Below are positions 1 through 8,200 of a stretch of 64,000 nucleotides of DNA, in pieces. The position numbers were made by a program, and so were the translations under genes. Origin of the DNA: Alcaligenes faecalis. GTDB lineage: Bacteria; Pseudomonadota; Gammaproteobacteria; Burkholderiales; Burkholderiaceae_B. The stretch spans positions 3,449,634-3,513,633 of the forward strand of contig NZ_CP031747.1 of the NCBI RefSeq assembly GCF_005311025.1, given 5' to 3'. The notes under the pieces are model-generated. The model saw nothing but the letters and a program-made list of their open reading frames with translations, was not told the DNA's origin and ran no database searches. How positions within the stretch are numbered: position 1 is the stretch's first letter; each line of letters begins with the position of its first letter.

Positions 1-402
1 AGACGCAAAGGCCACAAGGTCATTGGGCTGGTGTACGACCAGGCCCTGTCCGGTGGCTTCATCACCTCCGGTCTGATTGCCGATGCCTGCTATGCCGTGC
101 CCGAAGCCGAAATTCGCGTCATGCGCATTCCTGCCATGGCCCGCGTCACCAAGCTGCCCGAAGCCATGCTGGAAGAGCTGGCGCAGTCCAATCCGGTCTT
201 TGCGCCCGGCGTAGGCAATTATGTGGCCATGGGAGGCATTCAGTCTGTCTGGGACAGCAGTTCGCCAGAGCAACTGCGTGCTTCCTTGCGGGCAGCACTG
301 GCTCAATCCAATGATCAGGATCGCCGCGCCAGCGATGGTGCCGAACGTGGTGGCCGCCGCCTGGCTGCCCAGATCATTGAACAGGTCTTGCAGGCATCCT
401 GA
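1..402 (+). CDS. mdcE: Malonate decarboxylase gamma subunit (MdcE), C-terminal part
   Basis: The reading frame is open from base 1, so the start lies outside the window; about 133 residues are visible. The gamma subunit forms, with MdcD, the carboxyltransferase half of biotin-independent malonate decarboxylase, which releases CO2 from malonyl-ACP and regenerates acetyl-ACP in the cytoplasm. The visible part holds the GGFITSGLIADACYAVPEA stretch and the MRIPAMARVTKLP segment typical of the carboxyltransferase fold of this family. Its TGA stop overlaps the ATG of mdcG by one base (TGATG), and mdcG, mdcB and mdcH follow directly, which fixes the identity. The subunits mdcA, mdcC and mdcD are expected just upstream but are not in the window. 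Confidence 0.9.
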   Translation, partial: RRKGHKVIGLVYDQALSGGFITSGLIADACYAVPEAEIRVMRIPAMARVTKLPEAMLEELAQSNPVFAPGVGNYVAMGGIQSVWDSSSPEQLRASLRAALAQSNDQDRRASDGAERGGRRLAAQIIEQVLQAS

Positions 403-1106
403 TGAACGCCCAGCTGCCCGCTCGCCGTCACCACCTGATCACGCTGGACAACACAGCCTGGGATCAGGTGTTGGCTGATCTGGAGCCGACCAGCCACGCC
501 TGCCAGAGCCTGCGTCAATGGCAGGCTCGAGGCTGGCCGCTGGTCGTCAGCCGTCAGCCAGGCGAACTGCGTAGCGGACAGTTGCAAGTGGGCATTCCTT
601 TACCGAGCGATTGGGGGCGGCAACGTCTGTCCCTGATCGTTTCCCAGAACCAGAGCCTGTCTTGGGGCAGTTTCCCCCCCGCCCACGAAGCCCAAACCTT
701 ATTGCCAGCCTCCTTGGCGCAAGACTGGCTGAGCTTATGCCAGCGTATGCAAGCACATGGCTGCACGGCTCAGGTCTATGGCAGTTATGGCTGGGAGCTG
801 ATCACAGGACAGGGCTATGTGCGTGAAGGTTCAGACCTGGATTTGCTGCTACCCGTGCAGAGCGCCACGCAAGCAGATCGTCTGGTGGAGCTATTAAGTG
901 CAATCAGCGAATTGTCCGGTTTTCCCCGTCTGGATGGCGAGCTGCTGTTCCCCGATGACGCCGCCATTGCCTGGCGTGAATGGCAGCAATGGCGCAGCGG
1001 TGCCAGCAGCAAAGTCATGATCAAACGCACTCATGGTGTACGTATTCAGGCGCACTCGGACTGGCCCGAGCACGCTCCTGCTCCGGAGTCCTCTCATGCT
1101 GCTTGA
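402..1106 (+). CDS. mdcG: Phosphoribosyl-dephospho-CoA transferase (holo-ACP synthase) MdcG
   Basis: A 234-residue protein, the usual size for MdcG, which transfers the 2'-(5''-triphosphoribosyl)-3'-dephospho-CoA prosthetic group onto a serine of the acyl carrier protein MdcC. The C-terminal half carries the nucleotidyltransferase signature: G-S-Y-G at residues 127-130 followed by S-D-L-D at 144-147, the metal-binding acidic pair. The start is the ATG that overlaps the mdcE stop. The 3' end overlaps mdcB by 11 bases if mdcB starts at 1096, indicating translational coupling within the mdc operon. Identity is supported by both the motif and the flanking genes. Confidence 0.9.
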   Translation: MNAQLPARRHHLITLDNTAWDQVLADLEPTSHACQSLRQWQARGWPLVVSRQPGELRSGQLQVGIPLPSDWGRQRLSLIVSQNQSLSWGSFPPAHEAQTLLPASLAQDWLSLCQRMQAHGCTAQVYGSYGWELITGQGYVREGSDLDLLLPVQSATQADRLVELLSAISELSGFPRLDGELLFPDDAAIAWREWQQWRSGASSKVMIKRTHGVRIQAHSDWPEHAPAPESSHAA

Positions 1107-2058
1107 TGCAATTGAAACCAGAACATTGGCGCACCGCCCCACTGCCGCCGACTTCATGGATCCATCCCGTTCCTGGAGTTGTGCGGCCATAGGCCGTGCG
1201 GCGGTTCTGGCGCTGTATGACGAGCTGATTCTGGCTCCCAAACCGGGGCTGGTTTCCTTGCTCGACAGCGGCAGCCATGACGATATGGATGCCAGCACTT
1301 TTTATCGCAGTCTGTTTGCCCTGCGCCATTATTTTTCTGACATGGCGGCTCTGGGCCAACAGCGTGTTCCATTCAGCCAGCTGCAAACTCGCGGGATTGC
1401 AGCGGAGGCTCGCATGCAGGCGGCAACCGGGGGCATCAATACCCACCGTGGCGCCATCTTCATGCTGGGCCTGCTGTGCGCAGCCGCAGGCGCTTGCCTA
1501 CCTTTTCGCACCCTGACTCCCGCCACGATTCGGGACCAACTTCAAACATTATGGGGGGCGGCTTTACAGGCCCGCAGCCTGCAAGCGTCGTCCGCACTGC
1601 CGGGCGGACGGGCGGTACGCCGCTATGGCTTGCAAGGCGCGAACCAGGAAGCAGCCCAGGGCTTTCCCACCTTGTTTGAAACGGCCTGGCCCGCCTGGCA
1701 AGTCGCTGTCAAAACTTTGTCTCCGCACAGCACACCAGTGGCAGAACAGCAGTTGCAAACCGTGGGTCTGCATACCTTCTTTTCTGTTATGGCGGTCCTT
1801 GACGATAGTAATCTGGCCCATCGTGGCGGACTGGAGGGGCTACACTACGCGCGCCGCTGCGCCATGCACTACCTGCAAGCAGGCAGTGCGTTCAGCCCCG
1901 ATGCGGTGCAACGCGCGCAAGCCTTGCATCAAGCCTTCATGAAGCGTCGCCTGTCCCCCGGCGGCGCAGCCGACACCCTGTCGGCCTGCTGCTGGCTGGA
2001 TCGCTTGCAAGCCTATGCACCCGGCAGTGCCAGCCAGCGTCGCCCTACTGGAGCCTGA
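1096..2058 (+). CDS. mdcB: Triphosphoribosyl-dephospho-CoA synthase MdcB
   Basis: A 320-residue protein of the CitG/MdcB family, which joins dephospho-CoA and ATP to make the prosthetic-group precursor that MdcG then attaches to the carrier protein. The family signature L-A-P-K-P-G-L-V followed by D-S-G-S-H-D-D-M-D lies at residues 47-65, and the conserved G-G-I-N-T-H-R-G-A-I-F comes later. The frame is open upstream to 1033, but the ATG at 1096 is preferred: it has a GGAG box about 11 bases upstream, overlaps mdcG by only 11 bases and begins close to the conserved region. It is followed after 2 bases by mdcH. Confidence 0.88.
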   Translation: MLLDAIETRTLAHRPTAADFMDPSRSWSCAAIGRAAVLALYDELILAPKPGLVSLLDSGSHDDMDASTFYRSLFALRHYFSDMAALGQQRVPFSQLQTRGIAAEARMQAATGGINTHRGAIFMLGLLCAAAGACLPFRTLTPATIRDQLQTLWGAALQARSLQASSALPGGRAVRRYGLQGANQEAAQGFPTLFETAWPAWQVAVKTLSPHSTPVAEQQLQTVGLHTFFSVMAVLDDSNLAHRGGLEGLHYARRCAMHYLQAGSAFSPDAVQRAQALHQAFMKRRLSPGGAADTLSACCWLDRLQAYAPGSASQRRPTGA

Positions 2059-2060
2059 CT

Positions 2061-2990
2061 ATGAAAATCGCCCTGCTGTTTTCCGGGCAAGGCATGCAAT
2101 ACGCAGACATGCTGCCCTGGATGAACCCGGCAAACCCCTTGCTGCTGCAAATGCAGGAACAGTTGCACGTTCCCGATTGGCGCGCCGCCATGCGCGATAC
2201 CCGTTGGGCCAGCACCAATGCCCATGCCCAAGTTGTGCTGACAGCTTGCGCCTTGGCCGCTTGGCAGGAATTGCAGGAGCACGTCCCTGCTCTGCAAACC
2301 TCCAGGCGATCTTTGGTGGCAGTGGCGGGCTACAGCATTGGTGAACTGGCAGCCGCTTGTGTAGCGGGTGTGTCATCTGCCAGCAATACCATCCAGCTCG
2401 CCGGACAAAGAGCCGCCTTGATGGATCAAGCGGGGGTCGGACAGGACAGCAGCATGCTGGCGATAAGTGGGGTTTCAATTCGGACGATTGAACAATGGTG
2501 CCAAGCGCACGGCGCTGCCCTGGCCATACGCAATGGTCCTGATAGTGCTGTCTGTGCGGGACCACGTGACAAGCTTGCTGCCCTGGAAAAACTCGCTCAA
2601 GAACAAGGGGCACGTTGCACACCCCTGGCCGTGAATATTGCCTCCCATACCCATTGGATGAGCAGCGCATCCCAGGCCTTTCAAGAGCAACTGAATCAAA
2701 GCGAACTGACTGCCCCGACCTTGCCTTGGCCCACCAATGCCGGTGTATGGGTACATAACGCCACTACCGCTGCCCAGGCCTTATCAGCGCAGTTGATGCA
2801 AACCGTGCAATGGGACTCCTGCATGGAGCAGATTGAAGAGCGTCAGCCCAATGTGGTGCTGGAGATTGGTCCGGGCCGCAGTCTGGCGACCATGTGGAAT
2901 CAACGCTATCCGGAGATTCCTGCGCGCAGTGTGGACGAGTTCCAAACCCTGGATGGCTTGCAACGCTGGCTGTCTCGCTGGGCTGGATAA
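2061..2990 (+). CDS. mdcH: Malonate decarboxylase epsilon subunit (malonyl-CoA:ACP transacylase) MdcH
   Basis: A 309-residue protein of the FabD acyltransferase family, which loads malonyl from malonyl-CoA onto the decarboxylase carrier protein to prime the enzyme. The active-site elbow reads G-Y-S-I-G-E-L at residues 90-96 (nucleophile Ser92; FabD proteins usually have GHSLGE), and the partner histidine is His196 in N-I-A-S-H. The N-terminal F-S-G-Q-G-M-Q motif is also typical. It starts 2 bases after mdcB with a GGAG box and is the last gene of the operon; a convergent LysR gene ends 30 bases away. The distinction from housekeeping FabD rests on the mdc context. Confidence 0.88.
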   Translation: MKIALLFSGQGMQYADMLPWMNPANPLLLQMQEQLHVPDWRAAMRDTRWASTNAHAQVVLTACALAAWQELQEHVPALQTSRRSLVAVAGYSIGELAAACVAGVSSASNTIQLAGQRAALMDQAGVGQDSSMLAISGVSIRTIEQWCQAHGAALAIRNGPDSAVCAGPRDKLAALEKLAQEQGARCTPLAVNIASHTHWMSSASQAFQEQLNQSELTAPTLPWPTNAGVWVHNATTAAQALSAQLMQTVQWDSCMEQIEERQPNVVLEIGPGRSLATMWNQRYPEIPARSVDEFQTLDGLQRWLSRWAG

Positions 2991-3020
2991 ACGCAAGACA
3001 GCGACTTGTGCAGACCCGTA

Positions 3021-3956
3021 TCAGCCCGACGTCGGCCCTTCTTTTTCCAACTGAGTACGCACGATCCGGCAGGCCCGTAACAAGCTCAACACATTCGGGC
3101 TGCGCTCGCGCGACTTCATGCACACCAGGCCGATACGCTGTGAATGTCGATACTTCGGCTCCAGGCTCAGCCACTGAATCTTGTCAGAAAAAACCGCTTT
3201 GGCTCGCGCAGGTAAAAGGGAGCATCCCACACCACCACTGACCAGGCTCATCAAGGAAAAGATGTCTCCGGTGCGCATCACAATATCGGCATCAAACCCG
3301 GCTTTGGCCAACATGCGCTGCATATCCCGCCCCGTTGCAAAATCATCGGTCAGCGACACAAAACGTTCCTTGGAACAACGCTCCAGATCCACCACGGACG
3401 AGTCCGATCCTTGCCAATCCATGGGAGCAGCAAACATCAGCTCATCATCAAAAATGGGCAGCACTTCCAGATCATCCGGTTGCTCCTGCGGCAACTCGAT
3501 CAGGGCTGCGTCAATATGACCACCCCGCAACTTTTGCAGCAGCTTCTCGTTGGAGTCCAGCACCAGATCAATCTGCAATAAAGGCTTGTGAACCTTCAGC
3601 TCTACCAAAAGGCGCGGCACCAAACGTATCGTCAGCGAATACATGGAGCCTATGCGCAACTGATCCGACGAATACCCCCCGGCTTCGCGGGCAGCATCAA
3701 TGCCGTGCTGCAAGGTACGTATGGTTTCCTTGGCCGCTTCGGCCAGCTCGCGCGCCGACTCCTGTGGCACCAGATTGCGGCCTTCCTGCAAGAACAGCGG
3801 GCAGCGCAACCCTTCCTCCAGGCTTTTCAAGGCCCGATGCACGCTCACCGCACTGGTGCCCAATTGTTCTGCGGCACGGGCAATCGTGCCGGCTTCCAGA
3901 AAAGCCAGCAGAACTTCCAGGCGTCGTACCGTGATTTTTTCGTCGATCAGAAACAT
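3021..3956 (-). CDS. LysR-family regulator, probable malonate operon regulator (MdcR-like)
   Basis: A 311-residue LysR-type regulator: winged HTH at residues 10-67 (ITVRRLEVLLAFLEAG through the SAVSVHRALKSLEE recognition region), then a periplasmic-binding-like effector domain. The frame is open to 4127, but the first 57 codons look like non-coding sequence, so the ATG at 3956 is chosen. The gene converges on mdcH with a 30-base gap. LysR regulators called MdcR control mdc operons in other proteobacteria, so control of malonate use is a reasonable inference; the position at the 3' end of the operon is the only direct support, since no operator can be seen here. Confidence 0.75.
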   Translation of the reverse strand: MFLIDEKITVRRLEVLLAFLEAGTIARAAEQLGTSAVSVHRALKSLEEGLRCPLFLQEGRNLVPQESARELAEAAKETIRTLQHGIDAAREAGGYSSDQLRIGSMYSLTIRLVPRLLVELKVHKPLLQIDLVLDSNEKLLQKLRGGHIDAALIELPQEQPDDLEVLPIFDDELMFAAPMDWQGSDSSVVDLERCSKERFVSLTDDFATGRDMQRMLAKAGFDADIVMRTGDIFSLMSLVSGGVGCSLLPARAKAVFSDKIQWLSLEPKYRHSQRIGLVCMKSRERSPNVLSLLRACRIVRTQLEKEGPTSG

Positions 3957-4040
3957 CGTGAGGGCAGGTGGAAAAACAGCGCCAGAGCAAAGAGTACAGT
4001 ATGGGAGAAGCCCGCAGTAAGTCCAATGCAGGCTAACCCG

Positions 4041-4081
4041 AAAAAAATGCCCCAAGCCGCTAAAAGCAAGGCTTGGGGCAT
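4041..4081 (-). terminator. Rho-independent terminator of the MscS-type gene
   Basis: Perfect 12-bp inverted repeat (ATGCCCCAAGCC at 4047-4058, its complement at 4070-4081) with an 11-base loop. On the reverse strand it is followed by a run of seven T. It lies about 85 bases beyond the stop of the reverse-strand MscS gene and upstream of the LysR gene start, so it should insulate the two. Confidence 0.85.
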
Positions 4082-4164
4082 TCATACTTTCTATCGGAAC
4101 CGCATGGGCTTGAAGCCTGCAGGACACGGTTCAAAGCTGGAGTCTGGCCTTGAACCCATCATGT

Positions 4165-4998
4165 TCACGCAGCCTTTTTCTCGCCAACCGACTGCACGAT
4201 TTCACGTACTGGAACGGGCGTCTGCAAACCAGCCTGATTCAGCACTTGGACCGCACGGCGGAACAGATCAAAACGGGCATCCCAGAAGTCAGCAGCATTG
4301 ATCCACGCACGCAGATTGACGGTGATTACGCTGTCCTTGTACTCCATGACCATGACCAAAGGAGCCGGGTCTTTCAGCACCTGAGGATGTTCATTGAGCA
4401 GGTCTTGCAGCAGCTTGATGGCCAGGTCCAGATCATCGCCATAACGTACGCCCACCCCGAAGTCCAAACGACGAGTGGTGTTACGGCTGTAGTTGATGAT
4501 AGGGTTGCCCCAGATCAGGCTGTTGGGCAGCGTAAATTGAATGCCATCCACTTGCTCAAAGCGGGTCAGGAACAAACCCACTTCCTGTACGGTGCCGTCA
4601 CCTTTACCAACAACCGACACAAACTCGCCCGCACGCAAGGGACGCAGCATCAGCAACATGATGCCGGCGGCGATATTTTGCAGTGTGTTCTGCAAGGCCA
4701 AGCCCACCGCCAAACCGGCGGCACCCAGTACCGCAATAATGCTGGCGGTCTGCACACCAAAACGGGCCAACACGGCAATCAGCACAAAGATGCGGATTGT
4801 CCAGACCGTTACGGACTGGGCCATAGGCACAATCGTCGGATCCACTCGAGGCGAGCGGGCTGCCATGCGCTTGATGGCACGACCGGCGACGGCAGACAGC
4901 CACCAGCCAATAATCAGAATCAACAAAGCAATCACGACGTTGAGCGCAATCGCGACAACGGCTGGAAACTCTGTCATCCAGGCTTGCAATTTTTCCAC
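4165..4998 (-). CDS. mscS: Small-conductance mechanosensitive channel, MscS family
   Basis: A 277-residue inner-membrane channel of the length of E. coli MscS, which opens under hypo-osmotic stress to release solutes. Membrane segments lie at about 13-37, 62-84 and 86-120. The third is the glycine/alanine-rich pore helix (LGAAGLAVGLALQNTLQN) followed by the kinked amphipathic part and the L-R-A-G-E-F-V entry into the beta domain. The cytoplasmic beta domain contains L-P-N-S-L-I-W-G-N-P-I-I-N-Y-S, the family signature. The start codon is GTG with a GAGGAG box 8 bases upstream. It is a single-gene unit with its own terminator. Confidence 0.92.
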   Translation of the reverse strand: MEKLQAWMTEFPAVVAIALNVVIALLILIIGWWLSAVAGRAIKRMAARSPRVDPTIVPMAQSVTVWTIRIFVLIAVLARFGVQTASIIAVLGAAGLAVGLALQNTLQNIAAGIMLLMLRPLRAGEFVSVVGKGDGTVQEVGLFLTRFEQVDGIQFTLPNSLIWGNPIINYSRNTTRRLDFGVGVRYGDDLDLAIKLLQDLLNEHPQVLKDPAPLVMVMEYKDSVITVNLRAWINAADFWDARFDLFRRAVQVLNQAGLQTPVPVREIVQSVGEKKAA

Positions 4999-5506
4999 GT
5001 TTCAATCTCCTCAATTAAAAGGCAAAGCACCGAAGGGACTGGCCGCCAAGGGTAAACATTGCTAGTGCGCATCATAGCCTTGGGACGGGTCTGAACCCAA
5101 GTTGAGCAAGCCCACCATCTTATCCCCGAAAACTGTGGATAGCTCATAGGAAAAACTGGGCAAATCAGAAAAACCTTCCGTAGTATCAGCCACTTGAAAA
5201 CCACGAACAGAAAACATCCAAATCCGGAAACAGACGCCAGCTTATCCCCATAAAATGTGGACAAGTCACAGGATAAACCGTGAATCACTGCACTTATCCC
5301 CGTGCAATCAAGCACTTAGAAATGGCGAGCAGAGAATCGACAATTCTTTACCATTTTTTTCCTCGGGCAAGCCTCTGCTTGTTGAAAACCGGCTTATCCA
5401 CAAAAGATGTGCATAAAAATAGGGAAAACCCCTGTATTAGCAAAAAATAGGCTTATAAAACAATCACCTAAGTAGCCAGGTCAGGGATTCACCATTTTGC
5501 ACCTGT
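4999..5506. other. Gene-free spacer with a cluster of DnaA-box-like 9-mers
   Basis: About 500 bases without a credible gene between the starts/ends of the channel and methyltransferase genes. It is AT-richer than its surroundings and contains seven 9-mers equal to or one/two mismatches from the DnaA box TTATNCACA. Six of them form three convergent pairs, each with a 5-base AT-rich spacer: 5120-5142, 5242-5264 and 5394-5416. The third pair has two perfect matches (TTATCCACA at 5394, TTATGCACA on the reverse strand at 5408-5416). A lone TTATCCCCG is at 5294. AT-rich stretches lie at 5341-5362 and 5410-5462. Confidence 0.7.
5394..5416. promoter_or_regulatory. Convergent pair of consensus DnaA boxes
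   Basis: TTATCCACA on the forward strand (5394-5402) and TTATGCACA on the reverse strand (5408-5416), 5 bases apart. Both match TTATNCACA exactly. The pairs at 5120-5142 and 5242-5264 repeat the same geometry with weaker boxes (TTATCCCCG/CTATCCACA and TTATCCCCA/TTGTCCACA). Binding by DnaA is inferred from the motif only. Confidence 0.55.
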
Positions 5507-6115
5507 TCAAGCCGGTACGCGCCACAGGGAAGCCAGCCAATGCTGCTCCTGCGGCGGCCTGTCTGTGGGGCGATAAAAGTGATCGATATACTCAAAGCCC
5601 GCTTGCTCCAGACGCTCTGACCACTGCTCCCAACTGTAGTAGCAACCATAGCGCTGACCATTCCAGCCTTCTTGCCCCTGACCACGCGGATTGGAGGAGA
5701 ACAGCACGCCGCCCGGTCGCAGACTGTGTCGCAAAGCAGTCAAAACCGCAGGCAGCTCCGCGCTGGGTATATGGAATAGAACCGCATTGGCAAACACACC
5801 ATCAAAAGCCGCAGCGGGCAAATTCAAATCCAGAAAGTCCTGATGCAGCACCGGCAAGCCAGTTTGCTGACGAGCCATCTCCACGAAAGCCGCACAGCCA
5901 TCCAGCCCCACCGGGCGGTGACCCATGGCCTGAAACGCGACCAGATCCCGCCCCGGTCCACAGCCCAGATCCAGAATATCCACAGGCCCCGGCAAGCCGA
6001 TGGCCGCCAGCAAAGCATCACGATTCTGGCTGACATCATGGTCCCACGTGCCGTCCCGATAAGCCTGCGCATGGTCCTGGTAATGATTGACGGTGCGACG
6101 ACTGGTTTCTTTCAT
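5507..6115 (-). CDS. Class I SAM-dependent methyltransferase
   Basis: A 202-residue soluble protein with the Rossmann methyltransferase fold. Motif I reads D-I-L-D-L-G-C-G-P-G-R-D at residues 46-57, the acidic end of strand 2 is in the P-V-G-L-D-G segment, and L-R-P-G-G-V-L-F is the post-III motif. The substrate cannot be told from the sequence. The start ATG at 6115 has an AGGATG box. It is a single gene, divergent from the monooxygenase at 6204. It is too general in sequence to be assigned to biotin synthesis (BioC) despite the biotin genes 22 kb away. Confidence 0.85.
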   Translation of the reverse strand: MKETSRRTVNHYQDHAQAYRDGTWDHDVSQNRDALLAAIGLPGPVDILDLGCGPGRDLVAFQAMGHRPVGLDGCAAFVEMARQQTGLPVLHQDFLDLNLPAAAFDGVFANAVLFHIPSAELPAVLTALRHSLRPGGVLFSSNPRGQGQEGWNGQRYGCYYSWEQWSERLEQAGFEYIDHFYRPTDRPPQEQHWLASLWRVPA

Positions 6116-6203
6116 CTGAACATCCTTGCCTATGCTATGGGTTTACTTGACGCTGCCTAACGATGGATCGACTATATCCTGAGTCCAATTTGAATCTGAT
6201 GCC

Positions 6204-7202
6204 ATGAAGCCAAGCTATCCGCTCTCCGTCCTAGATCTGTCCCCTATTGTTCAGGGCTCCACACCGGCCCAGTCCTTTCGCTGTTCGGCGGACATTGCCC
6301 GTCATGCCGAGCAGTGGGGCTATCACCGTTACTGGCTGGCCGAACACCACGGCATGCCCGGTATTGCCAGTGCTGCCACTTCAGTTCTGATCGGCCACAT
6401 TGCCGGTCAAACCAGCCGCATTCGTGTGGGCGCGGGCGGCATCATGTTGCCCAACCATTCCCCTTTGGTGATTGCCGAGCAGTTTGGAACGCTGGCCTCC
6501 CTGTACCCCGGCCGTATTGACTTGGGCCTGGGTCGTGCCCCTGGCTCCGACCCCGAAACCGCCCGCGCCTTGCGCCGCAATCTGAACAGCGACCCCGACC
6601 AGTTTCCGCGCGACGTGCTGGAACTGATGGACTATATGTCCGACGAGCCGCGCAACCGCATCATGGCCGTGCCCGGTCGCGGACTGAATGTGCCGGTCTG
6701 GATTCTGGGCTCCAGCCTGTTTGGTGCTCAACTGGCCGCCGCCTTGGGCTTGCCCTACGCCTTTGCTTCGCATTTTGCACCTGCTCAATTGATGGATGCT
6801 ATTGAGGTTTACCGCCGTCAGTTCCAGCCTTCCGTGCATCTGGAAAAACCGTACGTCATGCTGGGCTACAACGTCTTTGCCGCCGACACGGAAGACGAAG
6901 CCAAACTACTGGCCTCCTCCTGGCAACAGTCTTTTGTGAACCTGCGCAGCGGTCGTCCCGGCCAACTGCCACCGCCCGTACGCGACTACTACGAGCAATG
7001 CAGCCCACCCGCCCAGCATCTGCTGGACTCCTTGCTCAGCTGTACGGCCATTGGCAATCCGGAACAAGTGCTTGAACAGATGAAAGGCTTCATTCAACTG
7101 ACCGGCGCCAACGAGCTGATGCTGAACGCCAATATCTTTGACCATAACAAGCGCTTGCGCTCCTACGAGATTGCCGCCGAGCTGCGCGGCAGTCTGGTAT
7201 GA
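6204..7202 (+). CDS. Luciferase-like (LLM class) flavin-dependent monooxygenase
   Basis: A 332-residue TIM-barrel oxidoreductase of the bacterial luciferase family, MsnO8/YhbW-like subgroup, expected to use reduced FMN and O2. Visible signatures are [10 protein letters not shown] near residue 47, the [14 protein letters not shown] strand and the [12 protein letters not shown] block. It lacks a signal peptide. The stop overlaps the ATG of the next LysR gene (ATGA), so the two are probably co-expressed. The substrate is unknown. Many members of this subgroup are annotated only as oxidoreductases. Confidence 0.85.
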   Translation: MKPSYPLSVLDLSPIVQGSTPAQSFRCSADIARHAEQWGYHRYWLAEHHGMPGIASAATSVLIGHIAGQTSRIRVGAGGIMLPNHSPLVIAEQFGTLASLYPGRIDLGLGRAPGSDPETARALRRNLNSDPDQFPRDVLELMDYMSDEPRNRIMAVPGRGLNVPVWILGSSLFGAQLAAALGLPYAFASHFAPAQLMDAIEVYRRQFQPSVHLEKPYVMLGYNVFAADTEDEAKLLASSWQQSFVNLRSGRPGQLPPPVRDYYEQCSPPAQHLLDSLLSCTAIGNPEQVLEQMKGFIQLTGANELMLNANIFDHNKRLRSYEIAAELRGSLV

Positions 7203-8125
7203 ACCCACGCCATCTTCAGGAGACCGCACTGCGCTACTTCCAGGAAGTAGCGCGTTGTGGCTCTATCTCGCAGGCGGCCAGCAATCTGCATGTGGCCACA
7301 TCGGCCATCAGCCGCCAGATCAGCGGACTGGAAGAAAACCTGGGTATGGCCTTGTTCGAGCGCCATGCCCGTGGCATGAACCTGACCGCTGCGGGAGAAC
7401 TGCTGCTGGCCCATGCCCGTCGCAGCGCCATGGATGCCGAGCGCACCTTGCACGATATTGCCGCCTTGCAAGGGCTACAAACCGGCCTGATACGCATCGC
7501 CTCCTCTGAAGGTTTGGCCGCCCAGCTACTGCCGCAGTGCATCGCACAATTTCGTGAAAAGCATCAGGGCATCCGCTTTCAGCTGGACGTACTGCCACCA
7601 CACCGCATCACCATGCTGCTGCTAAGCGGCCAGATTGATATAGGCATCAAATTCACTCAAACAGCCGAAAAAGACATCAAGACCTTGTTCCGCCGCGATG
7701 CCCCCGTCATGGCTCTGGCGGTTCCCGGCCACCCGGTCACCCGTACCGAACGCATCAGCCTGAAAAGCCTTCTGGCACACCCCCTGGCCTTGCCCGGCCC
7801 GGACACCACCGTGCGGCAAATGATGGATGTGGCCTGCAGTGCACAGAACCTGAGTCTGGACCCGGTATTCAGCAGCAATCACATGCAGTCACTGCATCAA
7901 TTTGCCCTGTCGGGCGCAGGCGTGACGGTGTCCGCCCTGCTCTCGGCTCGTCACCTGATTGAGCAAGGTTTGCTGCAAGCCAGTTTCATTCATGAACGCG
8001 GCTTGCTGAATCGTCAAATTGAAGTGCAGGCCCTGGCTGGCCGCCGCTTGCCCTCTATTGTTCGCCGCTTTCTGGACGAGTTGCTGCCGCAGCTTGAAGT
8101 CGACCCGCAAGCCTTGCCAAAATAG
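7199..8125 (+). CDS. LysR-family transcriptional regulator
   Basis: A 308-residue LysR regulator with an N-terminal HTH (residues about 10-68, containing [20 protein letters not shown]) and a C-terminal effector-binding domain. It overlaps the monooxygenase stop by 4 bases and precedes the Bug receptor by 75 bases. This suggests it controls the receptor/gamma-glutamyltransferase genes or the whole run. The effector is unknown. The internal position, rather than the usual divergent one, suggests autoregulation within its own operon, which is inference. Confidence 0.88.
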   Translation: MNPRHLQETALRYFQEVARCGSISQAASNLHVATSAISRQISGLEENLGMALFERHARGMNLTAAGELLLAHARRSAMDAERTLHDIAALQGLQTGLIRIASSEGLAAQLLPQCIAQFREKHQGIRFQLDVLPPHRITMLLLSGQIDIGIKFTQTAEKDIKTLFRRDAPVMALAVPGHPVTRTERISLKSLLAHPLALPGPDTTVRQMMDVACSAQNLSLDPVFSSNHMQSLHQFALSGAGVTVSALLSARHLIEQGLLQASFIHERGLLNRQIEVQALAGRRLPSIVRRFLDELLPQLEVDPQALPK

Positions 8126-8200
8126 CAACGCTGTCCTGCTTATTTGTTGCTGGTTCGGCATCATCGCCTTTCCTATCATCTCTTGATTGAGGAGATAGCC

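Noticed and set aside
5000-5500. Chromosomal replication origin (oriC) call for the DnaA-box cluster
   Set aside because: Motifs are present, but no origin-linked genes (dnaA, dnaN, rpmH, gidA, parAB) adjoin, and strand skew of the whole chromosome cannot be seen; kept only as a DnaA-box cluster.
5507-6115. Methyltransferase considered as BioC
   Set aside because: It has generic class I motifs and is 22 kb from the biotin operon; nothing specific to malonyl-ACP methylation was seen.
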